A DNA stretch of 64,000 nt from assembly GCA_023375785.1 (NCBI GenBank), contig SZWC01000570.1:113165-177164 (forward strand), in the 5' to 3' direction. Position 1 is the first letter of the stretch. Each line of letters starts with the position of its first letter. The translations under genes were made by a program, and so were the position numbers. The DNA comes from Penium margaritaceum (Eukaryota; Streptophyta; Zygnematophyceae; Desmidiales; Peniaceae). Below the pieces are notes generated by a model. The model was not told the origin of the DNA. It was given only the letters and a program-made list of their open reading frames with translations, and ran no database searches. Of this stretch, positions 1 through 10,300 are shown piece by piece.

Positions 1-2
1 TT

Positions 3-362
3 CCAGACATCACTGACAGAGTGCGGGTTCTTCACCACACCTCGCATCCCTCTACAGCACAAGCGTGGGCAAGTCAGGTGTACAAGGCCCTGTACCCCGA
101 ACTCCTACATGGCTACGGAATCACTGATGCCCTAGTTGGAAATCTGACCTATCTGGGACCAATGGTCCCCGATGAAACCCTTCGTCTCTATCAGGAGCAG
201 ATTAACCAGGAAATCAGGGAAGGACTTAAACGCGTCCTTGGACGAAGACTTCATCAGCTGGTGGATGAATTCCCTTCTGACCTGGGGGAAATGTGGACCA
301 ATCTTCTACTGCATTGTGGGGTAGAACGTTTACCCATGTGGGAGGATGTGTACTACCACTAA
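3..362 (+). CDS. 3' end of an unidentified ORF (partial)
   Basis: The frame is open from the left window edge to a TAA at 360-362, about 119 codons, so the start lies outside the window. The visible part has no recognisable catalytic motif. It has a mixed, soluble-looking composition with an amphipathic stretch around LYQEQINQEIREGLKRVL and ends in WEDVYYH. There is no signal peptide or membrane segment. It could be the last exon of a host gene or the tail of a retroelement ORF; the pyrimidine-rich sequence that follows would suit an LTR or UTR. The frame is not low-complexity and differs in composition from the satellite next to it, which is the only argument that it is real. No function is assigned. 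Confidence 0.35.
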   Translation, partial: PDITDRVRVLHHTSHPSTAQAWASQVYKALYPELLHGYGITDALVGNLTYLGPMVPDETLRLYQEQINQEIREGLKRVLGRRLHQLVDEFPSDLGEMWTNLLLHCGVERLPMWEDVYYH

Positions 363-1015
363 CATCAGAGTCACTCTTCTCTAACCTTGTCAGATTCACG
401 AGGGGTGATGGAAATCAGAATCTGACAAGTCAAATCCCTTGGAAGAATATCCGAGCCCTCGATAATGGTTCAGGTCCGAGACCGAGCCACCTTGACCTAA
501 CGGCCCTCGGTCAAACTGACCGTTGAGTTCGATGCGTCAAGCCATCCCCTAATAACGTGACATCTGTCACCCGCGTCTGGCTAGCGGAAAGAAGTCGTTG
601 CTCTGCTCATTTGTCCTGTTCTGTCCTTTTTATGCCGAGGATATTCATTCCCTCGAGTTAACCAGAACAGTTCTTCCCATCCTGTTCCCCTTTGGTTCCG
701 CGGCCTCGCTGCCGTGTCCTTGCTCTGCTCGCACCTCACATTCCTTGCCTTCGCCAGCCTCTCTTAGCTCTTCGCTCAGCCGCTCCCGCTTCTTTGCTCA
801 GCTCCCTCACTCAGCCAACCATCACTCATCTCGCTAGCACTCTCTCACATCAACTTGTCTACCTCGACTACCTCATGTCTCGGCATCTATCAACCTCTGG
901 GACTAGCTCCTCGGGGCCGCTCTTGCTTACATCACTCTGCTCACGTACACTTGCATGTTCCAACGCTTCTGCTTGCTTCTGCTACTGCTATCCTCGTACC
1001 TACATTCTTGTGACA
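363..1015. other. Non-coding pyrimidine-rich segment between ORF and satellite
   Basis: No supportable gene. From about 600 to 1000 the plus strand is strongly C/T-rich, which makes short Ser/Leu-rich ORFs that I regard as chance. It could be a 3' UTR, or the LTR/leader of a retroelement whose protein end is the preceding ORF. I could not find a second copy to define LTR ends. Confidence 0.4.
386..429. repeat. 12-bp perfect inverted repeat
   Basis: CTTGTCAGATTC (386-397) and GAATCTGACAAG (418-429) are exact reverse complements separated by 20 bases. It lies just downstream of the ORF stop codon. Its role is unknown. Confidence 0.7.
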
Positions 1016-1023
1016 CGCAAGTC

Positions 1024-2169
1024 TCAAATGGTCAGATGGGAAAACAATGGGTTGGCAACTTTAGTTATCAACTAGCAAGTAGAAAGACCTTCAACAAGTA
1101 GTGGCACAGTGTGGCTAACGTGCACAATGACCAACCAAAGGATGCATACGTCACTGACTATGACCAAAGGAGTCCACTATGTGTGGTCAACATTGACAAC
1201 TCATAACACGAGTCACAAATGGTCACAGGGAGAGACAATGGTTTGGGAACCCTATGTATCGACCAGAAAGTACAAAGAAATTCAATACGGAGTGGCACGG
1301 TGTGGCTACTATGCACACCGAACAACCAAACTAGGCATATGTCACTGACCATGACCAAAGAATCTCAGTATGGGTGGTCAACGTTCACAGCCCATAACAC
1401 AAGTCACAAATGGTCAGAGGGGGAAACAATGGTTTCAGAATATTTGTTTTCAACTAGAAAGTACAACGACCTTCAATACGTAGTATCACGGTGTGGCGAC
1501 CATGCACAATGGCCGACCAAAGTACGCATATGTACTGCCTTTGACCAAAGATATCCGCTCTGTGTGGTCAACATTGACAGCTCATAATAGGAGTCACAAA
1601 TTTTCAGAAGGAGAAACAATGGTTTGGGAACACCAGGTATCAACTAGCAAGCACAAGGACCTTCAATAAGTAATGGCACGGTATGACTACCATGTACAAT
1701 GACCAACTAAAGTAAGCATGTGTCACTGACCATGACCAGAGAATGTCACTATGTGTGGTCAACTTTGACAACTCATAACACGAGTCACAAATGGTCAGAG
1801 GGAAAAACAATGGTTTGTGAATACAAGTTATCGATTAGCAAGTACAAAAGACCTTCAATATATAGTGGCACAGTGTGGCTACCATGCAGAGAGACCAACC
1901 AAAGTATGCATATGTCACTGACCATGACCAAAGAATTTCACTTCATGTGGTCAACGCTGTTAACTCACAACAAGAGTCACAGATAGGTAGAGGGGGTAAC
2001 AATGGTTTGGAAACACTGGCTTACAAGTAGAAAGCACAAAGACCTTCAATACGTAGTGACTCGGCGTGGAAACCATGTACAGTGACAAACCAAAGTATGC
2101 ATATGCCACTAACCATGACCAAAAAAAATTCACAGTGTGTGGTCAACGTTGAAAACTCATAACACGAGT
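1024..2169. repeat. HOR copy 1 (monomers A-F)
   Basis: First complete ABCDEF block. Its A monomer and the start of B carry a stop-free stretch (1109-1348) whose counterparts begin at 2256, 3402 and 4535, which fixes the HOR register. Confidence 0.85.
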
Positions 2170-3315
2170 CACAAATGGTCAGAGGGGGAAACAATGGGTT
2201 GGGAACACTAGTTAAGAGCTAGAAAGTACAAAGACCTTCAACAAGTAGTGGCACGGTGTGGCTAACGTGCACAGTGACCAAGCAAAGGACGCATACGTCA
2301 CTGACTATGACCAAAAATGTCCACTATGTGTGGTCAACGTTGACATCTCGCAACACGAGTTACAAATGGTCAGAGGGAAAGACAATGGTTTGGGAACCCA
2401 ATGAATTGCCTAGAAAGGACAAAGAACTTCAGTACATAGTGGTACGGTGTGGCTACTATGCACACCGAACAACCAAACTAGGCATATGTCACTGACCATG
2501 ACCAAAGAATTTCAGTATGGGTGGTCAATGTTCACAACCCATAACACGAGTCACAAATTGTCACAGGGGGAAACAATGGTTTTGGAGTATTACTTTTCAA
2601 CTATCAAGTACAACGACCTTCAATAAGTAGTAGCACGGTGTGGCTACCATGCACAATGACCGACCAAAGTAGGCATATGTACTGCCTTTGACCAAAGAAA
2701 TCCTCTGTGTGTGGTCAACGTTGACAACTCATATTACGAGTCACAAATGGTCAGAGGGAGAAACAATGGTTTGGGAACACCAGGTATCAACCAGCAAGCA
2801 CAGGGACCTTCAATAAGAATTGGCACGTTGTGGCTACCATGTGCAATGACCAGCCAAAGCAGGCATGTGTCACTGATCATGACCAAAGAATGTCACCATG
2901 TGTGGTCAACTTTGACAACTCACAACACGAGTCACAAATGGTCAGAGGGGGAAACAATGGTCTGTGAATACTAGTTATCAATTAGCAAGTACAAAGACCT
3001 TCAACATGTAGTGGCACAGTGTGGCCACCTTGCACAGTGACCAACCAAAGTATGCATATGTCACTGACCATGACCAAAGAATTTCACTTCATGTGGTCAA
3101 CGTTGACAACTCACAACAAGAGTCACAAATAGTCAGAGCGGGTAACAATGGTTTGGAAAACACTGGCTATCAACTTTAAAGCACAAATACATTCAGTACA
3201 TAGTGACACGGCGTGGCAACCATGTACAGTGACAAACCAAAGCAGGCATATGCCACTAACCATGACCAAAAGAATTTCACAGTGTGTGGTCAACATTGAA
3301 AACTAATAACACGAG
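2170..3315. repeat. HOR copy 2 (monomers A-F)
   Basis: Second complete ABCDEF block, offset 1147 bases from copy 1 as judged by the shared stop-free stretch. It differs from copy 1 by scattered substitutions and small indels. Confidence 0.85.
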
Positions 3316-4450
3316 TCACAGATGGTCAGAGGGGAAACAATGGGTTGGGAACACTAGTTATCAACTAGCAAGTACGAAGACCTTCAACAAGTAGAGGCAC
3401 GGTGTGGCTAGCATGTACAGTGACGAACCAAAGGATGCATACGTCACTGACTATGACCAAATGTGTGGTCAATGTGTGGTCAACATTGACAACTCATAAC
3501 ACAAGTCACAATTGGTCAGAGGGAGAGACAGTAGTTTGGGAACCCTATGTATCGACTAGAAAGGACAAAGAACTTCAATACGTAGTGGCACGGTGTGGCT
3601 ACTATGCACACCAAACAACCACACCAGGCATATGTCACTGACCATAACCACAGAATTTCAGTATGGGTGGTCAATGTTCACAACCCATAGCACGATTCAC
3701 ACATGGTCAGAGGGGAAAACAATGGTTTCGGAATATTGGTTTTCAACTAGCAAGTACAATGACCTTCACGGTGTGGCTACCATGCAGAATGACCGACCAA
3801 AGCGGGCATATGTACTGCCTTTGACCAAAGAAATCTGCTGTGTGTGGTCAACGTTGACAACTCATTATATGAGTCACAAATGGTCACAGTGGGAAACAAT
3901 GGATTGGGAACACCAGGTATCAACTAGCAAGCACAGAGACCTTCACTAAGTAGTGGCACGTTTTGGCTACCATGGACAATGACCAACCAAAGTAGGCATG
4001 TGTCTCTGACCATGACCAAAGAATGTCACTATGTGTTGTCAACGTTGACAACTCATAACACAAGTCACAAATGGTAAGAGGGGGAAACAATGGTTTTTGA
4101 ATACAAGTTATCGATTAGCACGTACAAAGACCTTCAATATGTAGTGGCACAGTGTGGCTACCACGCACAGCGATCAACCAAAGTATGCATATGTCACTGA
4201 CCATGACCAAAGAATTTCACTTCATGTGGTCAACACTGTCAACTCAGAACAAGAGTCACAGATAGTCAGAGGGGGTAACAATGGTTTTGGAACACTGGCT
4301 ATCAACTAGAAAGCACAAGGACCTTCAGTAGGTAGTGACTCGGCGTGGCAACCATGTGCAATGACAAACCAAAGTAGGCATATGCCACTAACCATGACCT
4401 AAATAATTTCACAGTGTGTGGTCAACGTTGAAAACTCATAACGCGAGTCA
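3316..4450. repeat. HOR copy 3 (monomers A-F)
   Basis: Third complete ABCDEF block, offset 1146 bases from copy 2. It is slightly shorter because of small deletions, for example in the C monomer near 3765, where the copies elsewhere have extra bases before the GTGTGGCTACC phrase. Confidence 0.85.
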
Positions 4451-5212
4451 CAAATGGTCAGATGTGAAAACAATAGGTTGGGAACACTGTTTATCAACTA
4501 GCAAGTAGAAAGACCTTCAACAAGTAGTGGCACGGTGTGGCTAGCGTGCACAGTGACCAACCAAAGGAAGCATACGTCACTGACTATGACCAAAGAAGTT
4601 CACTATGGGTGGTCAACATTGACAACTCATAACACGAGTCACAAATGGTCAGAGGGAGAGACAATGGTTTGGGAACCCTATGTATTGACTAGAATGGACA
4701 AAGAACTTCAATATGTAATGGCACGGTTTGGCTACTATGCACACCGAACAACCAAACTAGGCATATGTCACTGACCATGACCAAAGAATTTCAGTATGGG
4801 TGGTCAACGTTCACAATCCATAACACGAGTCACAAATAATCAGAGGGGGAAACAATGGTTTTGGAATATTAGTTTTCAACTACGAAGTACAATGACCTTA
4901 AATAAGTAGTAGCACGGTGTGGCTAATATGCAGAATGACCGACCAAAGTGGGCATATGTACTGCCTTTGACCAAAGAAATCTGCTATGTGTGGTCAACGT
5001 TCACAACTCATAATATGAGTCACAAATGGTCAGAGTGGGAAACAATGGATTAGGAACACCAGGTATCATCTAGCAAGCACAGAGACCTTCACTAAGTAGT
5101 GGCACGGTGTGGCTACCATGTACAAGGACCAACCAAAGTAGGCATGTGTCACTGACTATGACCAAAGAACTCCACTATGTGTGGTCAACATTGACAACTC
5201 ATAACACGAGTC
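4451..5212. repeat. Rearranged HOR copy 4: A-B-C-(D/A hybrid)
   Basis: A, B and C are followed at 5018 by a monomer that is D-like up to about 5150 (CACCAGGTATCATC, AGGCATGTGTCACTGAC). It then becomes A-like (TATGACCAAAGAACTCC, ending CACAAATGGTCACAGGG). The next monomer is B. One chimeric monomer therefore replaces D-E-F-A, a loss of three monomers, as expected from unequal exchange. Confidence 0.75.
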
Positions 5213-5390
5213 ACAAATGGTCACAGGGAGAGACAATGGCTTGGGAACCCTATGTATCCACTAGAAAGGACAAAGAAATTCAATACGTAGTGGCACGGTG
5301 TGGCTACTATGCACATCGAACAACCAAACTAGGCACATGTCACTGACCATGACCAAAGAATTTCAGTATGGGTGGTCAGCGTTCACAACC

Positions 5391-5811
5391 AAGGGTGTAA
5401 CCGAGTCCAGACTCGCGAGTCTTGTCTCAGACTCGGATTCGCGAGACAAGGCCTCCTCGCAGACTCGGTCTCGCGAGTCTTTTCAAAAGTCTCACGAGTC
5501 CAGGACTCGCGAGACCATAAGACTTGGACTCGTGAGACTTTTCCATATACAATGCAAAAAACAGGTGAAATATTAGGATGTCAAGTAAAAACAAGCAAGT
5601 CTTAAGGCCCTCACCTTATGTACTTCATGATATATTATCCCATCTCTTCAAACGTCTCGTTATGTCATGCTCAAATGCTTGAGATCTCTAAAGCAAAAGG
5701 TTCCACGAGTCCGAGACGAGACTGGGTCCTGGATTCGGTCTCGCGAGTCTTTATAAAGACTCGGTCTCACGAGTCTTTCTCACGAGTCCAAAAAGACTGG
5801 TTTCACCCTTA
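5391..5811. mobile_element. 421-bp MITE (Mutator-like by TSD length)
   Basis: A segment unlike the satellite interrupts a B monomer. Its ends are imperfect inverted repeats: AAGGGTGTAACC at 5391 and GGTTTCACCCTT ending at 5810. The 9-bp target TTCACAACC is duplicated at 5382-5390 and 5812-5820, and the satellite resumes in phase afterwards. Both arms are packed with GACTCG/CGAGTC words and the palindrome ACTCGCGAGT (left 5405-5540, right 5700-5800) around an AT-richer centre, so a single strand could fold extensively. There is no coding capacity. A 9-bp duplication suits Mutator-type elements; an 8-bp reading would suit hAT. Confidence 0.85.
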
Positions 5812-6009
5812 TTCACAACCCATAACACGAGTCACAAACTGTCAAAAGGGGAAACAATGGCTTCGGAATATTAGTTTTCAACTAGCAAGTACAACAACCT
5901 TGAATAAGTAACAGCATGGTGTGGCTACCATGCACAATGAGCAACCAAAGTAGGCATATGTACTGCCTTTGACCAAAGAAATCCGTTGTGTGTGGTCAAC
6001 GTTGACAAC

Positions 6010-6450
6010 TCATAATACGAGTAACAAATGGTCAGTGGGGGAAACAATGGTTTGGGAACACTAGGTATCAACTAGCAAGCACAGGGACCTTCAATAAGTA
6101 GTGGCACAGTGTGGCTACCATGTACAATTACCAACCAAAGTAGGCATGTGTCACTGACCATGACCAAAGAATGTCACTATGTGTGGTCAGCTTTGACAAC
6201 TCCAAACACGAGTCACAAATGGTCAGAGCNTCATAATACGAGTAACAAATGGTCAGTGGGGGAAACAATGGTTTGGGAACACTAGGTATCAACTAGCAAG
6301 CACAGGGACCTTCAATAAGTAGTGGCACAGTGTGGCTACCATGTACAATTACCAACCAAAGTAGGCATGTGTCACTGACCATGACCAAAGAATGTCACTA
6401 TGTGTGGTCAGCTTTGACAACTCCAAACACGAGTCACAAATGGTCAGAGC
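6010..6450. other. Identical 220-bp copies flanking a single N (assembly join)
   Basis: 6010-6229 and 6231-6450 appear identical base for base and are separated by one N at 6230. Neighbouring monomers differ from each other at many sites, so a perfect copy next to an N is best read as two overlapping contig ends that were not merged. Confidence 0.85.
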
Positions 6451-6675
6451 GCAAAACAATGGTTTGTTAATACTAGTTATTGATTAGAAAGTACAAAGAC
6501 CTTCAATATGTAGTAGCACACTGTGGCTACCATGCACAGTGACCAACCAAAGTATGCATATGTCACTGACCATGACCAAATAATTTCACTTCATGTGGTC
6601 AACATTGACAACTCACAACAAGAGTCACATATAGTCAGAGGGGGTAACAGTGGTTTGCAAACACTGGCTATCAAC

Positions 6676-7394
6676 TAGAAAGCACACAGACCTTCAGTAC
6701 GTAATGACACGGCATGGCAACCATGTACAGTGACAAGCCAAAGTAGGCATATGTCACTAATCATGACCAAAAGAATTTCACAGTGTGTGGTCAACGTTGA
6801 AAACTCATAACACGAGTCACAAATGGTCAGAGGGGGAAACAATGGGTTGGGAACACTAGTTATCAACTAGCAAGTACAAAGAAATTCTTGGGCAATCCAT
6901 GGACAATGCTAGGNNNNNNNNNNNNNNNNNNNNNNNNNNNNNNNNNNNNNNNNNNNNNNNNNNNNNNNNNNNNNNNNNNNNNNNNNNNNNNNNNNNNNNN
7001 NNNNNNNNNNNNNNNNNNNNNNNNNNNNNNNNNNNNNNNNNNNNNNNNNNNNNNNNNNNNNNNNNNNNNNNNNNNNNNNNNNNNNNNNNNNNNNNNNNNN
7101 NNNNNNNNNNNNNNNNNNNNNNNNNNNNNNNNNNNNNNNNNNNNNNNNNNNNNNNNTAGAAAGCACACAGACCTTCAGTACGTAATGACACGGCATGGCA
7201 ACCATGTACAGTGACAAGCCAAAGTAGGCATATGTCACTAATCATGACCAAAAGAATTTCACAGTGTGTGGTCAACGTTGAAAACTCATAACACGAGTCA
7301 CAAATGGTCAGAGGGGGAAACAATGGGTTGGGAACACTAGTTATCAACTAGCAAGTACAAAGAAATTCTTGGGCAATCCATGGACAATGCTAGG
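6676..7394. other. N gap 6914-7156 flanked by identical 238-bp copies
   Basis: A run of 243 Ns separates 6676-6913 from 7157-7394, which appear identical, including the same passage from 191-bp satellite into the 10-bp minisatellite. The true sequence probably holds one copy and little or no gap. Confidence 0.85.
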
Positions 7395-10300
7395 CAATTC
7401 CTAGGGAATGCCTGACAATGCCTCGCAATGTCTGGCAATGCCTGGCAAGACCTGCGAATGACTGGCAATGCCTAGGCCATGCGTGGCAATGCCTGGCAAT
7501 GCCTTGACAATGCCTGGTAATGCCTGGGTAATGCCTGGCAATGCCTGGGAAATGCCTGATAATGCCTGGCAATGCGTGGCAATGCCTGGTAATGCGTGGG
7601 CAATGCCTGGTAATGCCTATGCAATGCCTGGTAATGCCTGGCAATGCGTACCTATGACTGGCAATGCCTGGCAATGACTGGAAATGCCTTGGCAATACCT
7701 GTCAATGCATGGCAATACCTGGCAATAACGAGGTCATGTGTGGCAATGCCTAAGAAATGCTTGATAATGCCTGTCCAATGCCTTGCAATTCTTGGCAATG
7801 CCTGGCAATGCCTGGCCAATGCCTGGCAATCCCTGGGCAATGCATGGGCAATACCATGCAATGACAGGGAATGCCTGGCAATGCCTGACAATGCCTGGCA
7901 ATGCCTGGCAATGCTTAGACCGTGTATGGCAACGCCGGGCAATGCCTGGACAATGCTTGACGATGCCTGTGCAATGCCTTGCAAGGCCTGGCAATGCCTG
8001 GCAATGCCTGAGCAATGCCTGGAAATTCCTGGGCAATGCACGGGCAATGCCACGCAATGCCTATGGAATGCGTAACAATGCCTAGAAATGCTTGGCCATG
8101 CCTAGAAATGCTTGGCCATGCCTAGCAATGATTAGCAATGCGTGGGCAATGCCTGGTAATGCCTTGCAATACGTGGCCATACCTAGGCAATGCTTGGCAA
8201 TCCTTGGCAATGCCCGACAATGCCTAGGCAATGCCTCGCAATGCCTGGGCAATGCCTGGAAATGCCTGGAAATACCTGGCAATGCCTAGGAAAATGCTTT
8301 GAAATGCCTGGAAATGCCTCACCAATGCCTGGAAATCCTTGGCAATGCCTGGGAATGCCTGGCAATGCCTTGGGAATGCCAAGCAATGCCAAGGCAATGC
8401 TGGGCATTGCCTAGCAATGCCTCGCAATGCTTGGACAATGTCCGTGAATGCATGGGCAATGCGTGGCAGTGCCTGGGCAATGCCCATGCAATGCCTTGCA
8501 ATGCCTGGGCAATGCCTGGCAATGTCTAGGCAATGCCTGGCAATCCTTGGCACTGTCTGGCAATGCCTAGCAATGCCTGCCAATGCCTCGCAATGTTTGG
8601 CAATGACTGGCGATGCCTGGCAATGACTGGCAATGCCTGGCAACTCCTCGCAATGCCTAGCAATGCCTAGGCCATGCGTGGCAATGCCTAGCAATACGAT
8701 GGAAATGACAGGGCAATGCCTATGGAGTGCCTGACAATGCCAGGGCAATGCAGTGCAATGCAAAGACCATGCGTGGCAATGGCTAGCAATGCCAGGGCCA
8801 TGCGTGGAAATGCTTGGCAATGCCAGGGCAATGCCTAGGGAATGCCTTGAAATTCCTAGGCAATGCCTGGCAATATCTGGACAATTCCTAGCAATGCCTA
8901 ACAATGCCTGGGCTATGCCCGAGAATGCATGGGCAATACCTGGCTATGCCTGGGCAATGCCCAGGCAATGCCTAGCACAGCCTTGGCAATGCGTTGCAAT
9001 GCATGGCAATACCTGGTAATCCCTGGCAATGTTTGGCAATGCGTAGCAATGCCTGGCAATGCCTGGCAAGGACTGGCAATGCCTGGCAATCATTGGCAAA
9101 GCCTGGGCAATGCCTGACAATGCGTGGCAATGCTTGACAATGCCTAGGCCATGCGTGGCAATGCCTGGCAATGCCTGTACAGTGCTTGACAATGCCTGTG
9201 CAATGCCTTGCAATGCCTAGCAATGCCTTGCAATGACTGGCAACGACTAGCAATGCCTAGCAATGATTCGCAAAGCCTTAGCAATGCCTAACAATGCCTG
9301 GCAATGCCTGACAATGCCTAGGCCATGTGTGGCAATTCCTGGCAATGCCTAGACAATGCTTGACAATGCCTGTGCAGTGCCTGGCAATGCCTCGCAATGC
9401 CTGTCAGTGCCTGGCAATGCCTGGCAAAGACTGGCAATGCATGGCAATGATTGGCAAAGCCTGAACAATGCCTGACAATGCCTGGCAATGCCTCACAATG
9501 CCTAGGCCATGCGTGGCAATGCCTGGCAATGCCTGGGCAATGCTTGACAAACCCTGTGCAATGCCTTGCAATGCCTGGCAATGCCTGGGCAATGCCTGGC
9601 AATTCCTAGGCAATGCATGGGAAATGCTAGGCAATGCCTAGGGAATGCCTGGCAATGCCTGGCAATGCCTAGGCCATGTGTGGCAATGCCCGGCAATGCC
9701 TAAACAATGTGTGGTAATGCTTGGGCAATGCCTGGCAATGCCTGGGCAGTGCTAGATAATGCCTGACAATGTGTGGCAATGCTTGGCAATGCCTAGAACT
9801 GCCTGGGCAATGTCTGGCAATGCCTAGGCAATGCCTAGTAATGCCTAGCAATGCATGCCTATGACTGGCAATGCCTGGCAATGACTGGAAAGGCCTGGGC
9901 AATGCCTGACAATGCCTGGCAATGCCAAGAAATAACTACACCATGCGTGGCAATGCCTGGCAATGCCTGGGCAATGCCTGGCAATTTGTGGGCAATGTAT
10001 GGACAATGACAGGCAATGACAGGAAATGCCAGGCAATGCCTGACAATGCCTGACAATGCCTGGCAATGCCTAGGCCATGCGTGGCAATGTCGGGAAATGC
10101 CTGTGCAACGCCTTGCAATGCCTGGCAATGCCTGGCAATGCTTGGGAAATGCCTGGAAATTCCTGGGCAATGCATGGACAGTACCATGCGATGCCTAGGG
10201 AATGCGTAGCAATGCTTGGCAATGCCTGGCAATGACTTGGAATGCCTAGGCCATGCGTGGCAATGCCTGGGAATGCCTCTACAATGCCTAGTAATGCCTT

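Larger units (their letters stand above)
1016..6895. repeat. ~191-bp satellite array with six-monomer HOR
   Basis: The phrase CACAAATGGTCAGAGGG or a close variant recurs about every 186-195 bases from 1024 onward (for example 1216, 1405, 1786, 2170, 2362, 2744, 2935, 3506, 4642). Six monomer types (A-F) can be told apart by diagnostic variants. A has CAAAGGATGCATACGTCAC. B has CACCGAACAACCAAACTAGG. C has ATGTACTGCCTTTGACC. D has AGGCATGTGTCACTGACC. E has TTCACTTCATGTGGTC. F has ATATGCCACTAACCATGACC. They repeat in the order ABCDEF with a period of about 1.14 kb. The array starts abruptly near 1016 and ends inside an A monomer near 6895. Open frames of 60-120 codons in it recur with the monomers and are not genes. 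Confidence 0.93.
5213..6895. repeat. HOR copy 5: B (MITE-interrupted), C, D, E, F and partial A
   Basis: B is split by the MITE at 5391-5811, then C (~5829), D (~6018), E, F and a partial A follow. The D region contains the duplicated 220-bp segment around the N at 6230, which inflates the monomer count. Confidence 0.75.

Noticed and set aside
1109-1348. 79-codon frame repeated at 2256, 3402 and 4535
   Set aside because: It recurs because the HOR recurs. It spans parts of two satellite monomers and has no start context or family; treated as satellite.
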